DNA of 60,000 nucleotides from Symsagittifera roscoffensis (Eukaryota; Xenacoelomorpha; Acoela; Convolutidae). The position numbers and the translations under genes are program-made. This document shows positions 35,402 to 45,754 of the stretch, in pieces. Under the pieces are notes generated by a model, which saw only the letters and a list, made by a program, of their open reading frames with translations, was not told the DNA's origin and did not search any database. How positions within the stretch are numbered: position 1 is the stretch's first letter; every line of letters starts with the position of its first letter. The stretch spans positions 23,197,547 through 23,257,546 of the forward strand of contig NC_087067.1 of the NCBI RefSeq assembly GCF_963678635.1, written 5' to 3'.

Positions 35402-38400
35402 AGAAAGTCCAGATGATGATGAAATCTTTCCTTTTATAGTAGATGCAACCACTGATAGAGGACAGCATATATTTTGCAAAAATTTACTATTAAATTTATT
35501 TGAACCCGGAATCAGTCCATGTAAAACAGAGTTCCCAGATGTAAAAATCAAAAGACAAATCATAGACCACTACTTAAAAGATATATGCAACATAACACAA
35601 CAGTATGGAATCTACTCCATAGAATTCACCTCACCAAACCATAATAATAGAAAATATACAATTCAAACAGACGATCTTGATTTAGAATTTTCAAAAGTTT
35701 TTTCAGAATATATAAAAAGCATCCAATATCATAACTCACAAAGAGCAAACTCCATATTCACCAATGAAGTTTTCGCAATAATATATAGTTATATTTCGAT
35801 ATTAGAAAACGAAATCCCAATAACAAATGTCTCACCGACAGAAACATCTAAACATTTAAGAGTACGACATGAAATCACACTACTCTCTAGTTATTTAAAC
35901 ATCATTAAAGAAAATTTCACGAAAGACGACGTTTCACAACATACAAAACACGATCTACAAAAAATTTTGGCATGGTTCATAATAGATTATTTCACACACA
36001 ATATTGATTTAATTGCACAAGCAAGAAAAAATTTTAGACCCCAAAACTCGAACGATGATACCGCTATCACAGAACAATCAGATTATGTTTGGGACCCCGA
36101 ATGGTCTCATCCCGCATTTATAAGCTTCCCACAATCAATCTCAAGTCAAGCAATAAGTACGATATCTTACATAAGAGATTATGTAAAAGTAATACCATTA
36201 ACCATTGATGCAACACCATTAAACTATCATACATTTTTGCCCGATACACAAAATAATAGTTTAAACTCTACAGTTATACACAATGAAAACCTCAATGGAA
36301 CTAGGAATCTTACTCAACAAGATATCCAGACACCATCACACTTCATAAATGAAAAAATTGTACACACAACAACTACACAACAAAGTATTTCACCAATACG
36401 CCCAAATTTAACAACACCAAGAAATACAAATCCTTCACAAACACAGGTAACCTTACAATCAACCGTTAAACCTTCGGTTGCTCCTAAATATTCACATATG
36501 GATTACCAAACATACAGACCCATGACAATACCATCAAAAACACGCAAAACATTCACTAGAAACAACTTTGCAGACCATAATTATAATTATACACATCCAT
36601 CAAAAACATATAACCAACCACAAAGAAATTTTAACCAATATACAAGATCTCGAAATTGGGATAACCCAATGACCCAACCTAATTCAATAAATTTCCAAAC
36701 AAATCCTCCACAGGATCACAGTGAAAATTACCCATTTTTTCAACAAAATAAAAATAAAAAACAGACATCTTATCAAATGGATTATTTATCCTCAGATGAT
36801 GATTTCTTACAACCAGATATATTTGCACCAAATCCTCAAGAATATCGTAGACAAGGAATACAGAGAACACGTACAAATCATAGAAATTTTTCTCCACAAC
36901 CAATAGATGCACAACATCAACAACCAATTCAACAACAAAATCTAATTAATACACAATCTTTTCAACCAATTCAACAACAAAATCCAATGACTGCACACTC
37001 GTATCAACCATCACAAATGCAAAATGAAATACCACTCCCATATTATCTCCAACAACATGAAATAACAAGAAACCAACTTTCAAATTTTTCTCAAATGCCA
37101 AATGCAGCAGAATCATTACAAATGACAATGAATCCATACCTTATGGGTGGATCATCAATAACATCAAACAAACCTTTAATGGTTTTCACAGGAACAGACC
37201 CTGAATACTCTGTAGAAGATTATTTAAATGCAGTAACAGCAAACCTGATTTTAAATATTGGACCTGAACCAATTAATACGCCACTACATCAAAATTGGAT
37301 ACATCGACGCACAGCGTTAATACAAACAACCTTAGATGGCGCAGCCCAAAAATGGTTTTCAGTACTACCTCTAGAAATAAAATCAAACTGGAAAAGGTTT
37401 ACACAGGAATTTTCAAAAATGTTTGACTCCGAAAGAAACAAACAACAACAAAGAGTTTTATGTAATGAAATTCGCAGATTACCAAACGAAACCATCAAGC
37501 AAATAGCAGTACGAATCGAAACACTAGTTCGAAAAGCATATTCATTAAATACACATGACTATAAAAACACAAAGATGACAGAAATCTTAATGATGACCTT
37601 AACACCACAATTAAGGAAAATAGCAATAAAAAAGAGAGCATCCCATCCTTCTTCAATTCGAGAACCCGATTTAGATTTTCGAAAACTAGTAGACAAATTA
37701 GAACAAGCAGAAATCACGATGAAACTAGAAGAAACGGAAAATCTGAAATTACAATACGTTAACAGAATTGAAACGACTCCCATTAATATTAATAATATAC
37801 AGGAATCAGAGACAGACCTCGTTGAAAAAATCACTGAAATACTCAATATTTACGAAAAGAACCCAAACTTTAAAGGCAAACCATCTTTCAAAAAATGGTG
37901 TAATTATTGCCGACGATACGGACATAGTATTTCCGAATGTAGACAAAAACAGCAAGACAATCAAAATAAACCTCAAAAATATAAAGAACCAAATAAATCA
38001 TTCTATCAATACATGAAAAAAGATCAAAACCTACCGAACAAAACAGTCTACAGCAACAACAGTTCAGGAAAACCACTCCCGAACAATACAAATTATACAA
38101 GAAATCAATCACCATATAACTCAAGTTATAGAGGAAGATCACCAGAACGAAGAAACACGCATAATTCATCACAAAATCACTACAATAGACCAAATAGTCG
38201 AAATAACTACTCCAGATCACATTCAAATACACAACGATTTGTTTCTAGATCTAATTCCCAATCAAGAAATAACTACTATCCAAACAACCAATCACGAAAT
38301 TCATCATACGATAGGAATAGAAACTACTCCTATAATCGAAATAGAAGTTATTCAAACAACCGAAACCAGAATTACCCGAACAATCGATCAAGGAATAACT

Positions 38401-41400
38401 CATATAATAGATCGAACTATAACAGACCAAACAACAATTATCAAAATAGATCGCGAAATAATTCACAAAATCGACACTCAAGTTATAATAATCGTTATAG
38501 AAATTATTCCCAATCACCACACCGGAATAATAATAACTATAATAATTCTAATAATCGCCACAGAAGTAGTACACCTAAACATCAAAGACAAATCAATCAA
38601 GTACAATCTAATCCAGAAACAACATCAGACCCTCCAGGTATTGATGACACAGTAACTGATACGTTACAACTCAATCAAATAAACTGTACATCATCAGATT
38701 CAGAAAGTGATACTGAAAACACTCTTTCTATCAATATGATAAAAGTCGAAAATGACTATGAATCTGTCATATATGAACAACCCTTTTCATCACACATATA
38801 TGAAAATCAATCAGAATTTCTTCAAAATTATTACACTACACCCATAAATTCCACACCAACGACGCAAGAAACAAATGAGATTAACACTACAAATCAAACC
38901 AATAAAAATATCAAAACAAAATGCTTGAATACAAACCACATTTATCAAAATATACAAAAAGAACCACCCAAAGAAAAAATTTGGACAATACCATTTCTCT
39001 TAGAAAGCCCAAGAAATAAAGAATTTCAACCACCAGACCTTGAAATAGATTTTTTAATTGATTCAGGAGCAGAATCAAACATAATAAACATCCCCACATG
39101 GAATGAAATAAAAACTTTACACCCAAAGCTAACACCTCTTGAAACCTCCAGTAAGTTAGCAACAGCACAAGGATCAACATTGATAAACTACGGAAAAATC
39201 CAATTATTTCTCCTCCCCACCAGAACAATGGAGCAAAGCAAAATTTTAAATAAGCCATTTAAACAAATATTCCATATCACTGACATTAAATATAATATCA
39301 TTGGAATACCATTTATTTCGAAGTATATACCAACAATTAACATACTAAATAGTAAAATATTAATCAAAGATAAATATACAAAAACAAAAGAAACATCCTT
39401 AACATTTTTTCAAAGATTAAATAAACAACCACCATTCTTTTCAAAATTCTACCCGATATTTAACCAACAAAGAAAACACCTAAAACCACTATCAGGAAAT
39501 ATCTATAATTTTTCAATCAAACAAGTTCACCAATATGATAAAGAACAAAACAAACAAAAATTTTATATGTCAGATTTTGAATTCAAACCTATTCACAAAT
39601 TTTTCAAAATCACAATCTCATCCATAAAATATTTGAAAAATTTGAATTCAGATATCATTTCCTTACATGTCTATAACAACACACCTTACCAAGTAACATT
39701 ACCTTTAGGACTTTTAGGATATTGTGAAACCAACGCTACAATATCACCAATACACGAAAAAGCCTATCGCGTAAATAATATACTCCAATTACTAGATATT
39801 TGCCAATCTACAATTCTTAATGAAGAATTATCTATAAATAATATAATAAGTAACGAAAACAGAAATACGGATTATTTCACAAAAACTCCATATTTCAAAC
39901 CTACATTCAACATAAGTAACTACACAGAGGACCAACAGAAATTTTTAACAATGTTTAATTTCCAACATTCACAAATAACACAAGACGAATTCGAAAAGTT
40001 AGCCAAACAGCTAATTAAATATTCATCAGTCTATGCAACATCAAAATTCGATGTTGGAAAAATCAGTTCATCACTACATCTCCCGTTAAAACCAGACGCA
40101 GTTTTCAAAAAACAGAGAGCAAGTAAAGTACCAATTCACTTACATGATAAAGTGAACAGATTACTCGATATTTTAGAACAATACAACATTATATCACCAG
40201 TTAATAAAGAAGAACAACCAAAAGGGAACACATTTATCAACCCCGTTATCATTCTAGCTAAAGGAGAATCATTAAAAATCGTTCTCGATGCTAGATACCT
40301 CAATTCACTTATAGATGAATCAAAATGTAATTGGCCCATTGAACCAATACAAGTTATTTTAACAAAAATAAACGGCAAATACTTTACAACCGCCGATATG
40401 AATAGTGCATACAATCAAATGCCACTAGATGAACAATCACGACGTTTAACACAATTTGTTATCGGAAACCAACAATATGAATTCAACCGCTTATTCTATG
40501 GAATATCCATAGGACCAGCAGCATTTTCAGCTTTTATGAGCAAAATTTTTAGACCACTAATACTCAAGAAAAACGCAATCACCTATTTAGACGATGTTTT
40601 TATGCAATCACAAACAAAAGACGAGATGTTCAATGTTTTAGAAAAATATCACCAAATACTTCAGAACGAAAATCTGAAGGCCGCCCCCGATAAATCACAC
40701 TTCTTTTTGACAAGAGTTAAATTCTTAGGACATAATATAGAAAGAAAAACAATCACTCCATTGAAATCACGCATTGACGCTATTCAAAAACTTCAACCAC
40801 CAACAAATAAAAAGAAAATCCAAGAATTTCTTGGAATGTTAAACTTTTTAAGTAAATATGTTTATAAAATGCAATTATATCTACGACCATTTTATAACAT
40901 CCTTAGACAACAAAATAATTTTGAATGGAACACAGAACATCAAACACGATTTGAGGAAATAAAGAAACTTTTAACTGAACAAATTTCAAACACAATTCCA
41001 GATTCAAATCAACCATTTTATGCAATGTGCGATGCTTCGAACTTTGGCATCGGTGCAGCACTATTACAATCACATAATGGTACAAATAAAATGAACCTCA
41101 TATCAGCAAATTCTCGATTATTCACTCAAGCAGAGCTACGACTCTCAACTCTAATGAGAGAATGTACAGCCATAATATATACACTGACAGAATATGAATT
41201 TCTGATACTTGGATCAAAACATCCAACAGTTCTATTCACAGACCATAAACCAATCATCTTTCTCTTTACACAAAAATCTAACCCAAACCACCGAGTTTAC
41301 AGATTTCAACTAATTCTAATGAAATTTCCAAACTTACATATAGTTTGGACTGCAGGAAAAAATCTTGCATTACCAGACACCTTAAGTCGAAATACACCAC

Positions 41401-43598
41401 CTGAATTACTTACACGAAAAACAACAGTTGAAATACCCAAAAACATAAAATTCTACCTTGCAGAAAACCAAACATCACCCCGATTGGAATGCAAATATGC
41501 AGTAAAAACTGATATTGAACAATCACAAATAAATAGTTTACAACATTTCCCACTTTATTTAGATTGTCAAAATAATCATTATGAAGTTGATTTACTTGGA
41601 ACATCAACTTTCAAACCAATCCCATATTCTCAATGGATAAAAAATAACACCCAACAAAAACGAACAAAACAACATCCGCCTAAAAAAGACCATTTTCCAC
41701 TAATTGAAAAAGAAGATTTAACTGATAAAATAAATTTATCAGGACCACAAACAAATGATTCAAAATACACAATAAATCAAGTTTTTGACCTTCACGACCC
41801 ACTTGATACAATACCCTTATCTAAATTCGAAATTGAAAACATTTTTCTCCCTCCAACAGAAACAATTACAATTTCAACACTGAAACAATATCAAAATCTT
41901 GACCCGATAATTAGACAACTAAAATCATGGCACAAATATAAAACTAAACCTGTCAAGGCAGATTCAACCATTCTAGGAAACAAAACACTCCTCCGATACT
42001 TTCGCAAATTTAACAACACAACAATTAACGAAAATACAGACCTTTTAGAGTATAACCTGAATGAATCTACAGTTCCATGTCTCCCTTTAAGTATGATTCT
42101 TATAGCTTTTAATATTTCACATACACAAAATATTAAAGGACACTCTGGATCAGAAAAAACATATTCAAATTTTATACAAAATTTTTACTTTCCAAATGCA
42201 CCAATTTGGATAAAGGTACTATGCAATGATTGTATAGTATGTCAACTAAATAAACCTTACCCAAATCAAAAACAAATAGCACAAAAACAAGATTTTAAAG
42301 GACAAAGTTTGTACTTTAATCATCGTATCTCATTTGATACCAAAGGACCAATTTCACCCTCATCCGAAGGAAACTCCTACATTATGGTAATTGTTGACGC
42401 ATTTACACATTATGTAGCACTTAACCCAGTACCACATTGTAACGCTTATTACGCTTACACAACACTCTATGAACACTGGATAGCAAAATTCGGACTACCA
42501 GAAATTTTAGTTACAGACAACGGTACAGAATTCATAAATAATGAAATTATCACACTATGTCATTTATATAACATTAAACACAAACCACGTACATCTCATG
42601 CACCTTGGACAAACGGCTTAGTCGAAGGTATGAACCGTTCATTACAAGAATATCTTAGATGTATCATCAACGGAAATGATACAAAATATACCGAATGGTC
42701 AGCAGATGTAAAATTATTTCCCTTAGCGTATAATTCACAAATTACGACAACTTTAGGAATGTCACCATACGAAATGGTTTTTAACCAAAAGCCACGCAAA
42801 CCAATAATGTTTACAGCAAATTCTCATAAAAACGCACAAGGTTATTGTCAACCAAATAAAGACTCAATTTGTTATAACCTACCTTTACATACACACGATG
42901 AAGATCATTTTCATCACCCACAAATTCTTAAACTAGCCTCCGGTACACACACCGAATGGATTCTAAATAGAGATAAAAAACACAATGAAATTTATCAAAA
43001 AATAACAAAAAAGTTATTACAAAGACAAAACATTAATGAACAAATCAATTCACGTTTTACACCAGCCTCCGAATTAAAAATTGGAACATTTGTTTTAATA
43101 CCTAATTTTAATACTCAAAAGGGAATTTCTAAAAAATTACAACCCCTTCGAAAAGGACCATACCAAATAATTGCAAGACCCACTGAGGTCACATATAAAA
43201 TTACCGACTCAAACAAAAAAGAAATCGTTCAACATCGAAACAACCTATTACCTTATTACCCAAAAGAATACGCACTCCGCGAATTAACTCAATTATATTC
43301 TTTCACAGGATTAAAAATCATTCAAAATGAACCACATCTGAAAAACACAGAACAAAATGATAACCCCACCGAAAATCAAAACACAAAACCAATCGCCACC
43401 AAAAACAATACACAAAACCATAAAGAATCCCCAAAACAAAGAAAAAATAGAAAAATGACCGAACAAATAATACCCCAAGAACAAATCGACAAATCAGAAA
43501 ATAGAAAAACAACAAGACTCCGAAATCAACCACGTAAAAACTATAAAATATTCATCCCCCAATCTAAAATTTTAAAGAAAGTGGAATTTCAAAAGTAA
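35376..43598 (+). CDS. fused Gag-Pol polyprotein of the LTR element
   Basis: 2740 codons in one frame, with no frameshift between gag and pol. Residues 1-600 are unassigned and Asn/Gln-rich. A gag capsid-like region lies near 600-800 (DGAAQKWFSVLP). A CCHC knuckle (CNYCRRYGHSISEC) is at 842-855, followed by an Arg/Asn/Ser/Tyr-rich tract. The protease has DSGA at D1229. Reverse transcriptase has YLDD at 1737-1740, RNase H has CDAS at D1886 and TDHKP, and integrase has an HHCC finger then D2321, D2381 and E2417 (35 residues between the last two). A GPY/F-like C-terminal module (KGPYQIIARP) follows. All catalytic residues I can check are present. The region 43400-43598 is a basic tail. Confidence 0.95.
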   Translation: MSSTHTPGEESPDDDEIFPFIVDATTDRGQHIFCKNLLLNLFEPGISPCKTEFPDVKIKRQIIDHYLKDICNITQQYGIYSIEFTSPNHNNRKYTIQTDDLDLEFSKVFSEYIKSIQYHNSQRANSIFTNEVFAIIYSYISILENEIPITNVSPTETSKHLRVRHEITLLSSYLNIIKENFTKDDVSQHTKHDLQKILAWFIIDYFTHNIDLIAQARKNFRPQNSNDDTAITEQSDYVWDPEWSHPAFISFPQSISSQAISTISYIRDYVKVIPLTIDATPLNYHTFLPDTQNNSLNSTVIHNENLNGTRNLTQQDIQTPSHFINEKIVHTTTTQQSISPIRPNLTTPRNTNPSQTQVTLQSTVKPSVAPKYSHMDYQTYRPMTIPSKTRKTFTRNNFADHNYNYTHPSKTYNQPQRNFNQYTRSRNWDNPMTQPNSINFQTNPPQDHSENYPFFQQNKNKKQTSYQMDYLSSDDDFLQPDIFAPNPQEYRRQGIQRTRTNHRNFSPQPIDAQHQQPIQQQNLINTQSFQPIQQQNPMTAHSYQPSQMQNEIPLPYYLQQHEITRNQLSNFSQMPNAAESLQMTMNPYLMGGSSITSNKPLMVFTGTDPEYSVEDYLNAVTANLILNIGPEPINTPLHQNWIHRRTALIQTTLDGAAQKWFSVLPLEIKSNWKRFTQEFSKMFDSERNKQQQRVLCNEIRRLPNETIKQIAVRIETLVRKAYSLNTHDYKNTKMTEILMMTLTPQLRKIAIKKRASHPSSIREPDLDFRKLVDKLEQAEITMKLEETENLKLQYVNRIETTPININNIQESETDLVEKITEILNIYEKNPNFKGKPSFKKWCNYCRRYGHSISECRQKQQDNQNKPQKYKEPNKSFYQYMKKDQNLPNKTVYSNNSSGKPLPNNTNYTRNQSPYNSSYRGRSPERRNTHNSSQNHYNRPNSRNNYSRSHSNTQRFVSRSNSQSRNNYYPNNQSRNSSYDRNRNYSYNRNRSYSNNRNQNYPNNRSRNNSYNRSNYNRPNNNYQNRSRNNSQNRHSSYNNRYRNYSQSPHRNNNNYNNSNNRHRSSTPKHQRQINQVQSNPETTSDPPGIDDTVTDTLQLNQINCTSSDSESDTENTLSINMIKVENDYESVIYEQPFSSHIYENQSEFLQNYYTTPINSTPTTQETNEINTTNQTNKNIKTKCLNTNHIYQNIQKEPPKEKIWTIPFLLESPRNKEFQPPDLEIDFLIDSGAESNIINIPTWNEIKTLHPKLTPLETSSKLATAQGSTLINYGKIQLFLLPTRTMEQSKILNKPFKQIFHITDIKYNIIGIPFISKYIPTINILNSKILIKDKYTKTKETSLTFFQRLNKQPPFFSKFYPIFNQQRKHLKPLSGNIYNFSIKQVHQYDKEQNKQKFYMSDFEFKPIHKFFKITISSIKYLKNLNSDIISLHVYNNTPYQVTLPLGLLGYCETNATISPIHEKAYRVNNILQLLDICQSTILNEELSINNIISNENRNTDYFTKTPYFKPTFNISNYTEDQQKFLTMFNFQHSQITQDEFEKLAKQLIKYSSVYATSKFDVGKISSSLHLPLKPDAVFKKQRASKVPIHLHDKVNRLLDILEQYNIISPVNKEEQPKGNTFINPVIILAKGESLKIVLDARYLNSLIDESKCNWPIEPIQVILTKINGKYFTTADMNSAYNQMPLDEQSRRLTQFVIGNQQYEFNRLFYGISIGPAAFSAFMSKIFRPLILKKNAITYLDDVFMQSQTKDEMFNVLEKYHQILQNENLKAAPDKSHFFLTRVKFLGHNIERKTITPLKSRIDAIQKLQPPTNKKKIQEFLGMLNFLSKYVYKMQLYLRPFYNILRQQNNFEWNTEHQTRFEEIKKLLTEQISNTIPDSNQPFYAMCDASNFGIGAALLQSHNGTNKMNLISANSRLFTQAELRLSTLMRECTAIIYTLTEYEFLILGSKHPTVLFTDHKPIIFLFTQKSNPNHRVYRFQLILMKFPNLHIVWTAGKNLALPDTLSRNTPPELLTRKTTVEIPKNIKFYLAENQTSPRLECKYAVKTDIEQSQINSLQHFPLYLDCQNNHYEVDLLGTSTFKPIPYSQWIKNNTQQKRTKQHPPKKDHFPLIEKEDLTDKINLSGPQTNDSKYTINQVFDLHDPLDTIPLSKFEIENIFLPPTETITISTLKQYQNLDPIIRQLKSWHKYKTKPVKADSTILGNKTLLRYFRKFNNTTINENTDLLEYNLNESTVPCLPLSMILIAFNISHTQNIKGHSGSEKTYSNFIQNFYFPNAPIWIKVLCNDCIVCQLNKPYPNQKQIAQKQDFKGQSLYFNHRISFDTKGPISPSSEGNSYIMVIVDAFTHYVALNPVPHCNAYYAYTTLYEHWIAKFGLPEILVTDNGTEFINNEIITLCHLYNIKHKPRTSHAPWTNGLVEGMNRSLQEYLRCIINGNDTKYTEWSADVKLFPLAYNSQITTTLGMSPYEMVFNQKPRKPIMFTANSHKNAQGYCQPNKDSICYNLPLHTHDEDHFHHPQILKLASGTHTEWILNRDKKHNEIYQKITKKLLQRQNINEQINSRFTPASELKIGTFVLIPNFNTQKGISKKLQPLRKGPYQIIARPTEVTYKITDSNKKEIVQHRNNLLPYYPKEYALRELTQLYSFTGLKIIQNEPHLKNTEQNDNPTENQNTKPIATKNNTQNHKESPKQRKNRKMTEQIIPQEQIDKSENRKTTRLRNQPRKNYKIFIPQSKILKKVEFQK
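35398..35399 (+). promoter_or_regulatory. candidate splice donor 22 nt into gag
   Basis: ACCCCAG followed by GTGAAG is a good donor. Splicing here would carry the gag ATG plus seven codons (phase 1) to a downstream acceptor and would remove the ORF0 stop codon. Avian retroviruses use a comparable donor just inside gag for env. The acceptor is not identified. Confidence 0.4.
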
Positions 43599-44196
43599 TT
43601 TTAACATTATACTTCACAATCTTGAAACCTTCGAAACATTTTTCATTTACATTTTTCAAAATAACATGCTGACAAGTACGTAATAATTCTAGTTCAAAAT
43701 AGACCAATAGGATTCATCCAATCCGTCACTTTCTCTAACTCAAACTAAGACCAATTAGACGAATCATATAGAACTCCAGGCACATCTATAACTATAACTT
43801 TACGACCTCCAGGTCAAAAATAAGCAAACCACTCCAACTTGACAACTAAAATAAATATCACCATAATACCGTACCCCTCCCTTATCTAATAACCCAAAGA
43901 TCAACAATATTTCCCCAACTCAGACCACGAATACCCCCAAAACAAATTTGTTAACTTAGCCTAAGGTAACAAAATGAACATTTTAATTAGCCTAAAGTAT
44001 AAAAATCTCACCATACCCCGGATCATTTGACAAACAAAAATAAAGAAAAAGACGACCTCCCAATCACCATGAAAATTGCCCCCAACAATTTTTTACAAAA
44101 CTCAACCCACTTGTCAAAAAACTAATAAATAATCCGACCACACTAGAAAATCGCCTCGAACAGCAAAAAATATTCGACCAAGAGATCATTTCTTAA
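43599..44196 (+). other. non-coding spacer between gag-pol and the small membrane ORFs
   Basis: About 600 bp with no significant frame. It contains two similar ACTCCAGGCAC/ACCTCCAGGTCA words, and nothing else was recognised. Confidence 0.5.
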
Positions 44197-44427
44197 ATGC
44201 TCTTCTCTCAATCAGTTACTCAAATACTCATAAATTTTAAACATTTTTTTACAATACTTGAAACCTTTATAATATTTCTTTTTGATATACTTGAATCTTT
44301 TCTAATAATCCTAATCATTTTTTGTAACATTTTTTTAATTTTCTACACTATACTCGAACTATTCCTCCAACTTTCCAAAACCCTTGATGATATCCACAGG
44401 TACGATTCATATAACTTGTCTAAATGA
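44197..44427 (+). CDS. small hydrophobic ORF A of the LTR element (76 aa)
   Basis: The ATG-initiated frame is dominated by Ile/Leu/Phe (FIIFLFDILESFLIILIIF, then NIFLIFYTILELFLQL), giving one or two membrane segments with a short polar C terminus. Its TGA overlaps the ATG of the next ORF (ATGA at 44424-44427), a layout used for stop-start coupled translation. No family is recognised; a viroporin-like role is only a guess. Confidence 0.6.
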   Translation: MLFSQSVTQILINFKHFFTILETFIIFLFDILESFLIILIIFCNIFLIFYTILELFLQLSKTLDDIHRYDSYNLSK

Positions 44428-44612
44428 TACGAACAATTTTCAGTAGAACTGATATTTTTTTATTGTTTGTAATTTTCATAACATTTTTATCATCCCTCAT
44501 TTTGACAATATGCAAATGTATAAAGAAAGCAATCATCACATTTGCCCTAGCAACAATTTTTCTAATTATTTTTTTGGAAGAATATTATAATAAACATAAA
44601 CCTTCCCACTAA
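44424..44612 (+). CDS. small hydrophobic ORF B of the LTR element (62 aa)
   Basis: Starts within the stop of ORF A. Two membrane segments (IFLLFVIFITFLSSLILTIC and ITFALATIFLIIFLEE) are separated by a Lys-rich turn, with a polar end NKHKPSH. No family is recognised. Confidence 0.6.
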   Translation: MIRTIFSRTDIFLLFVIFITFLSSLILTICKCIKKAIITFALATIFLIIFLEEYYNKHKPSH

Positions 44613-44617
44613 AGTAA

Positions 44618-45754
44618 CAATTCAAAAATCCATCAAAAATTGCTACCCAACAGTCACAGAATCAGTCTTCACCGACATCATCCCAAGATAACCCAACACC
44701 ACCTTCAACTACTCAAAATCCTCAAACATCTACACGAATTTCTTTTCAAGACAATCCATACACTTTTGAAGAACGACATGCTCGTTTATCAGAACCACTA
44801 GAACCAGTTCAACGACAAGCACCTCTAAGCGAACCAACATATAACCTATACCCAACACTACCACAAGAACTAAGTAGAATAAGAAATCCTAGTCAAAACC
44901 AAAATACAGTCGAAATAAATAGACAAATTATACATCCTCGACGAAACAGAAATTTTCAAACTCCCCGAGTTCATTTTGATATACCTCAATCCCCATCACA
45001 AAACACTCCAGAAAACCCCATTGATATATTACCAGAAACCCCTACGCTTCTTTCACAACGTAGCACCTCAAGCCTACCATCAGATTACTTAGGTTCAACA
45101 CCAACATCTGAACAAATACGTGAAAATCCCTTTAACCCCCCAAACCAGGCATCACGACTACCATATTGGACAACACATTCATTTACACAAGGTGAATTAA
45201 ATTTAGTCAATAATCCAATAGATATCTCTACGGATACAACAACATCCTCATCACTACCAGAAACATTATCACTACCATCAACACCATCAATAAGCCAGAT
45301 TTCACCACCACCTTTTAACTTAAATTTTCCAAATAATCTCGACGCCAGATATCGAGAACAATCATCAATAAATATTCCTTTAAGACTAGATTGGAATACA
45401 TTTACAGCACCTCCACCATTATTTGGACAACATCAAGAAAGTAACCGCCTTCATAACTGGGCACTTAATAGATTACAGTATCGCCAAGATATTCACAACG
45501 ATATCCGTGATCACAATATTCAAATACTCCAACAAAACAGTTTACAATTAAAGTTTGAAATCACAGTTAAGTTAAATAATATTACCCAACATCCCTACCC
45601 ATTAAATCCACCTAACATAACAGCTCAATCACTACCACCACCGTTTATAACTACTGAAGTAATATACAAATACGACAGATATACCAAAAACACAATTGGC
45701 TACATTACATTTTATAATCCATACTCAGGATTATCATACACATGTATATTCTAA
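44618..45754 (+). CDS. 378-codon open frame without any ATG, LTR element ORF C
   Basis: The frame is open from just after TAA (44615-44617) to TAA at 45752-45754 and contains no ATG at all. The N-terminal two thirds are Ser/Thr/Pro/Gln/Asn-rich (SSPTSSQDNPTPPSTTQNPQ). The last ~130 residues look folded (LRLDWNTFTAPPPLFGQ, then HNWALNRLQYRQDIHND, then QLKFEITVKLNNITQHPYP). It overlaps the env ATG (45742) by 13 nt, env being in the -1 frame. Translation would need splicing, a non-AUG start, or frameshifting. Codon usage is like its neighbours. No family is recognised. Confidence 0.75.
   Translation, partial: QFKNPSKIATQQSQNQSSPTSSQDNPTPPSTTQNPQTSTRISFQDNPYTFEERHARLSEPLEPVQRQAPLSEPTYNLYPTLPQELSRIRNPSQNQNTVEINRQIIHPRRNRNFQTPRVHFDIPQSPSQNTPENPIDILPETPTLLSQRSTSSLPSDYLGSTPTSEQIRENPFNPPNQASRLPYWTTHSFTQGELNLVNNPIDISTDTTTSSSLPETLSLPSTPSISQISPPPFNLNFPNNLDARYREQSSINIPLRLDWNTFTAPPPLFGQHQESNRLHNWALNRLQYRQDIHNDIRDHNIQILQQNSLQLKFEITVKLNNITQHPYPLNPPNITAQSLPPPFITTEVIYKYDRYTKNTIGYITFYNPYSGLSYTCIF

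Noticed and set aside
38239-38655. 138-codon overlapping ORF within gag-pol
   Set aside because: It is a shadow of the Arg/Asn/Ser/Tyr low-complexity tract; its Ile/Thr-rich composition follows from the codon pattern.
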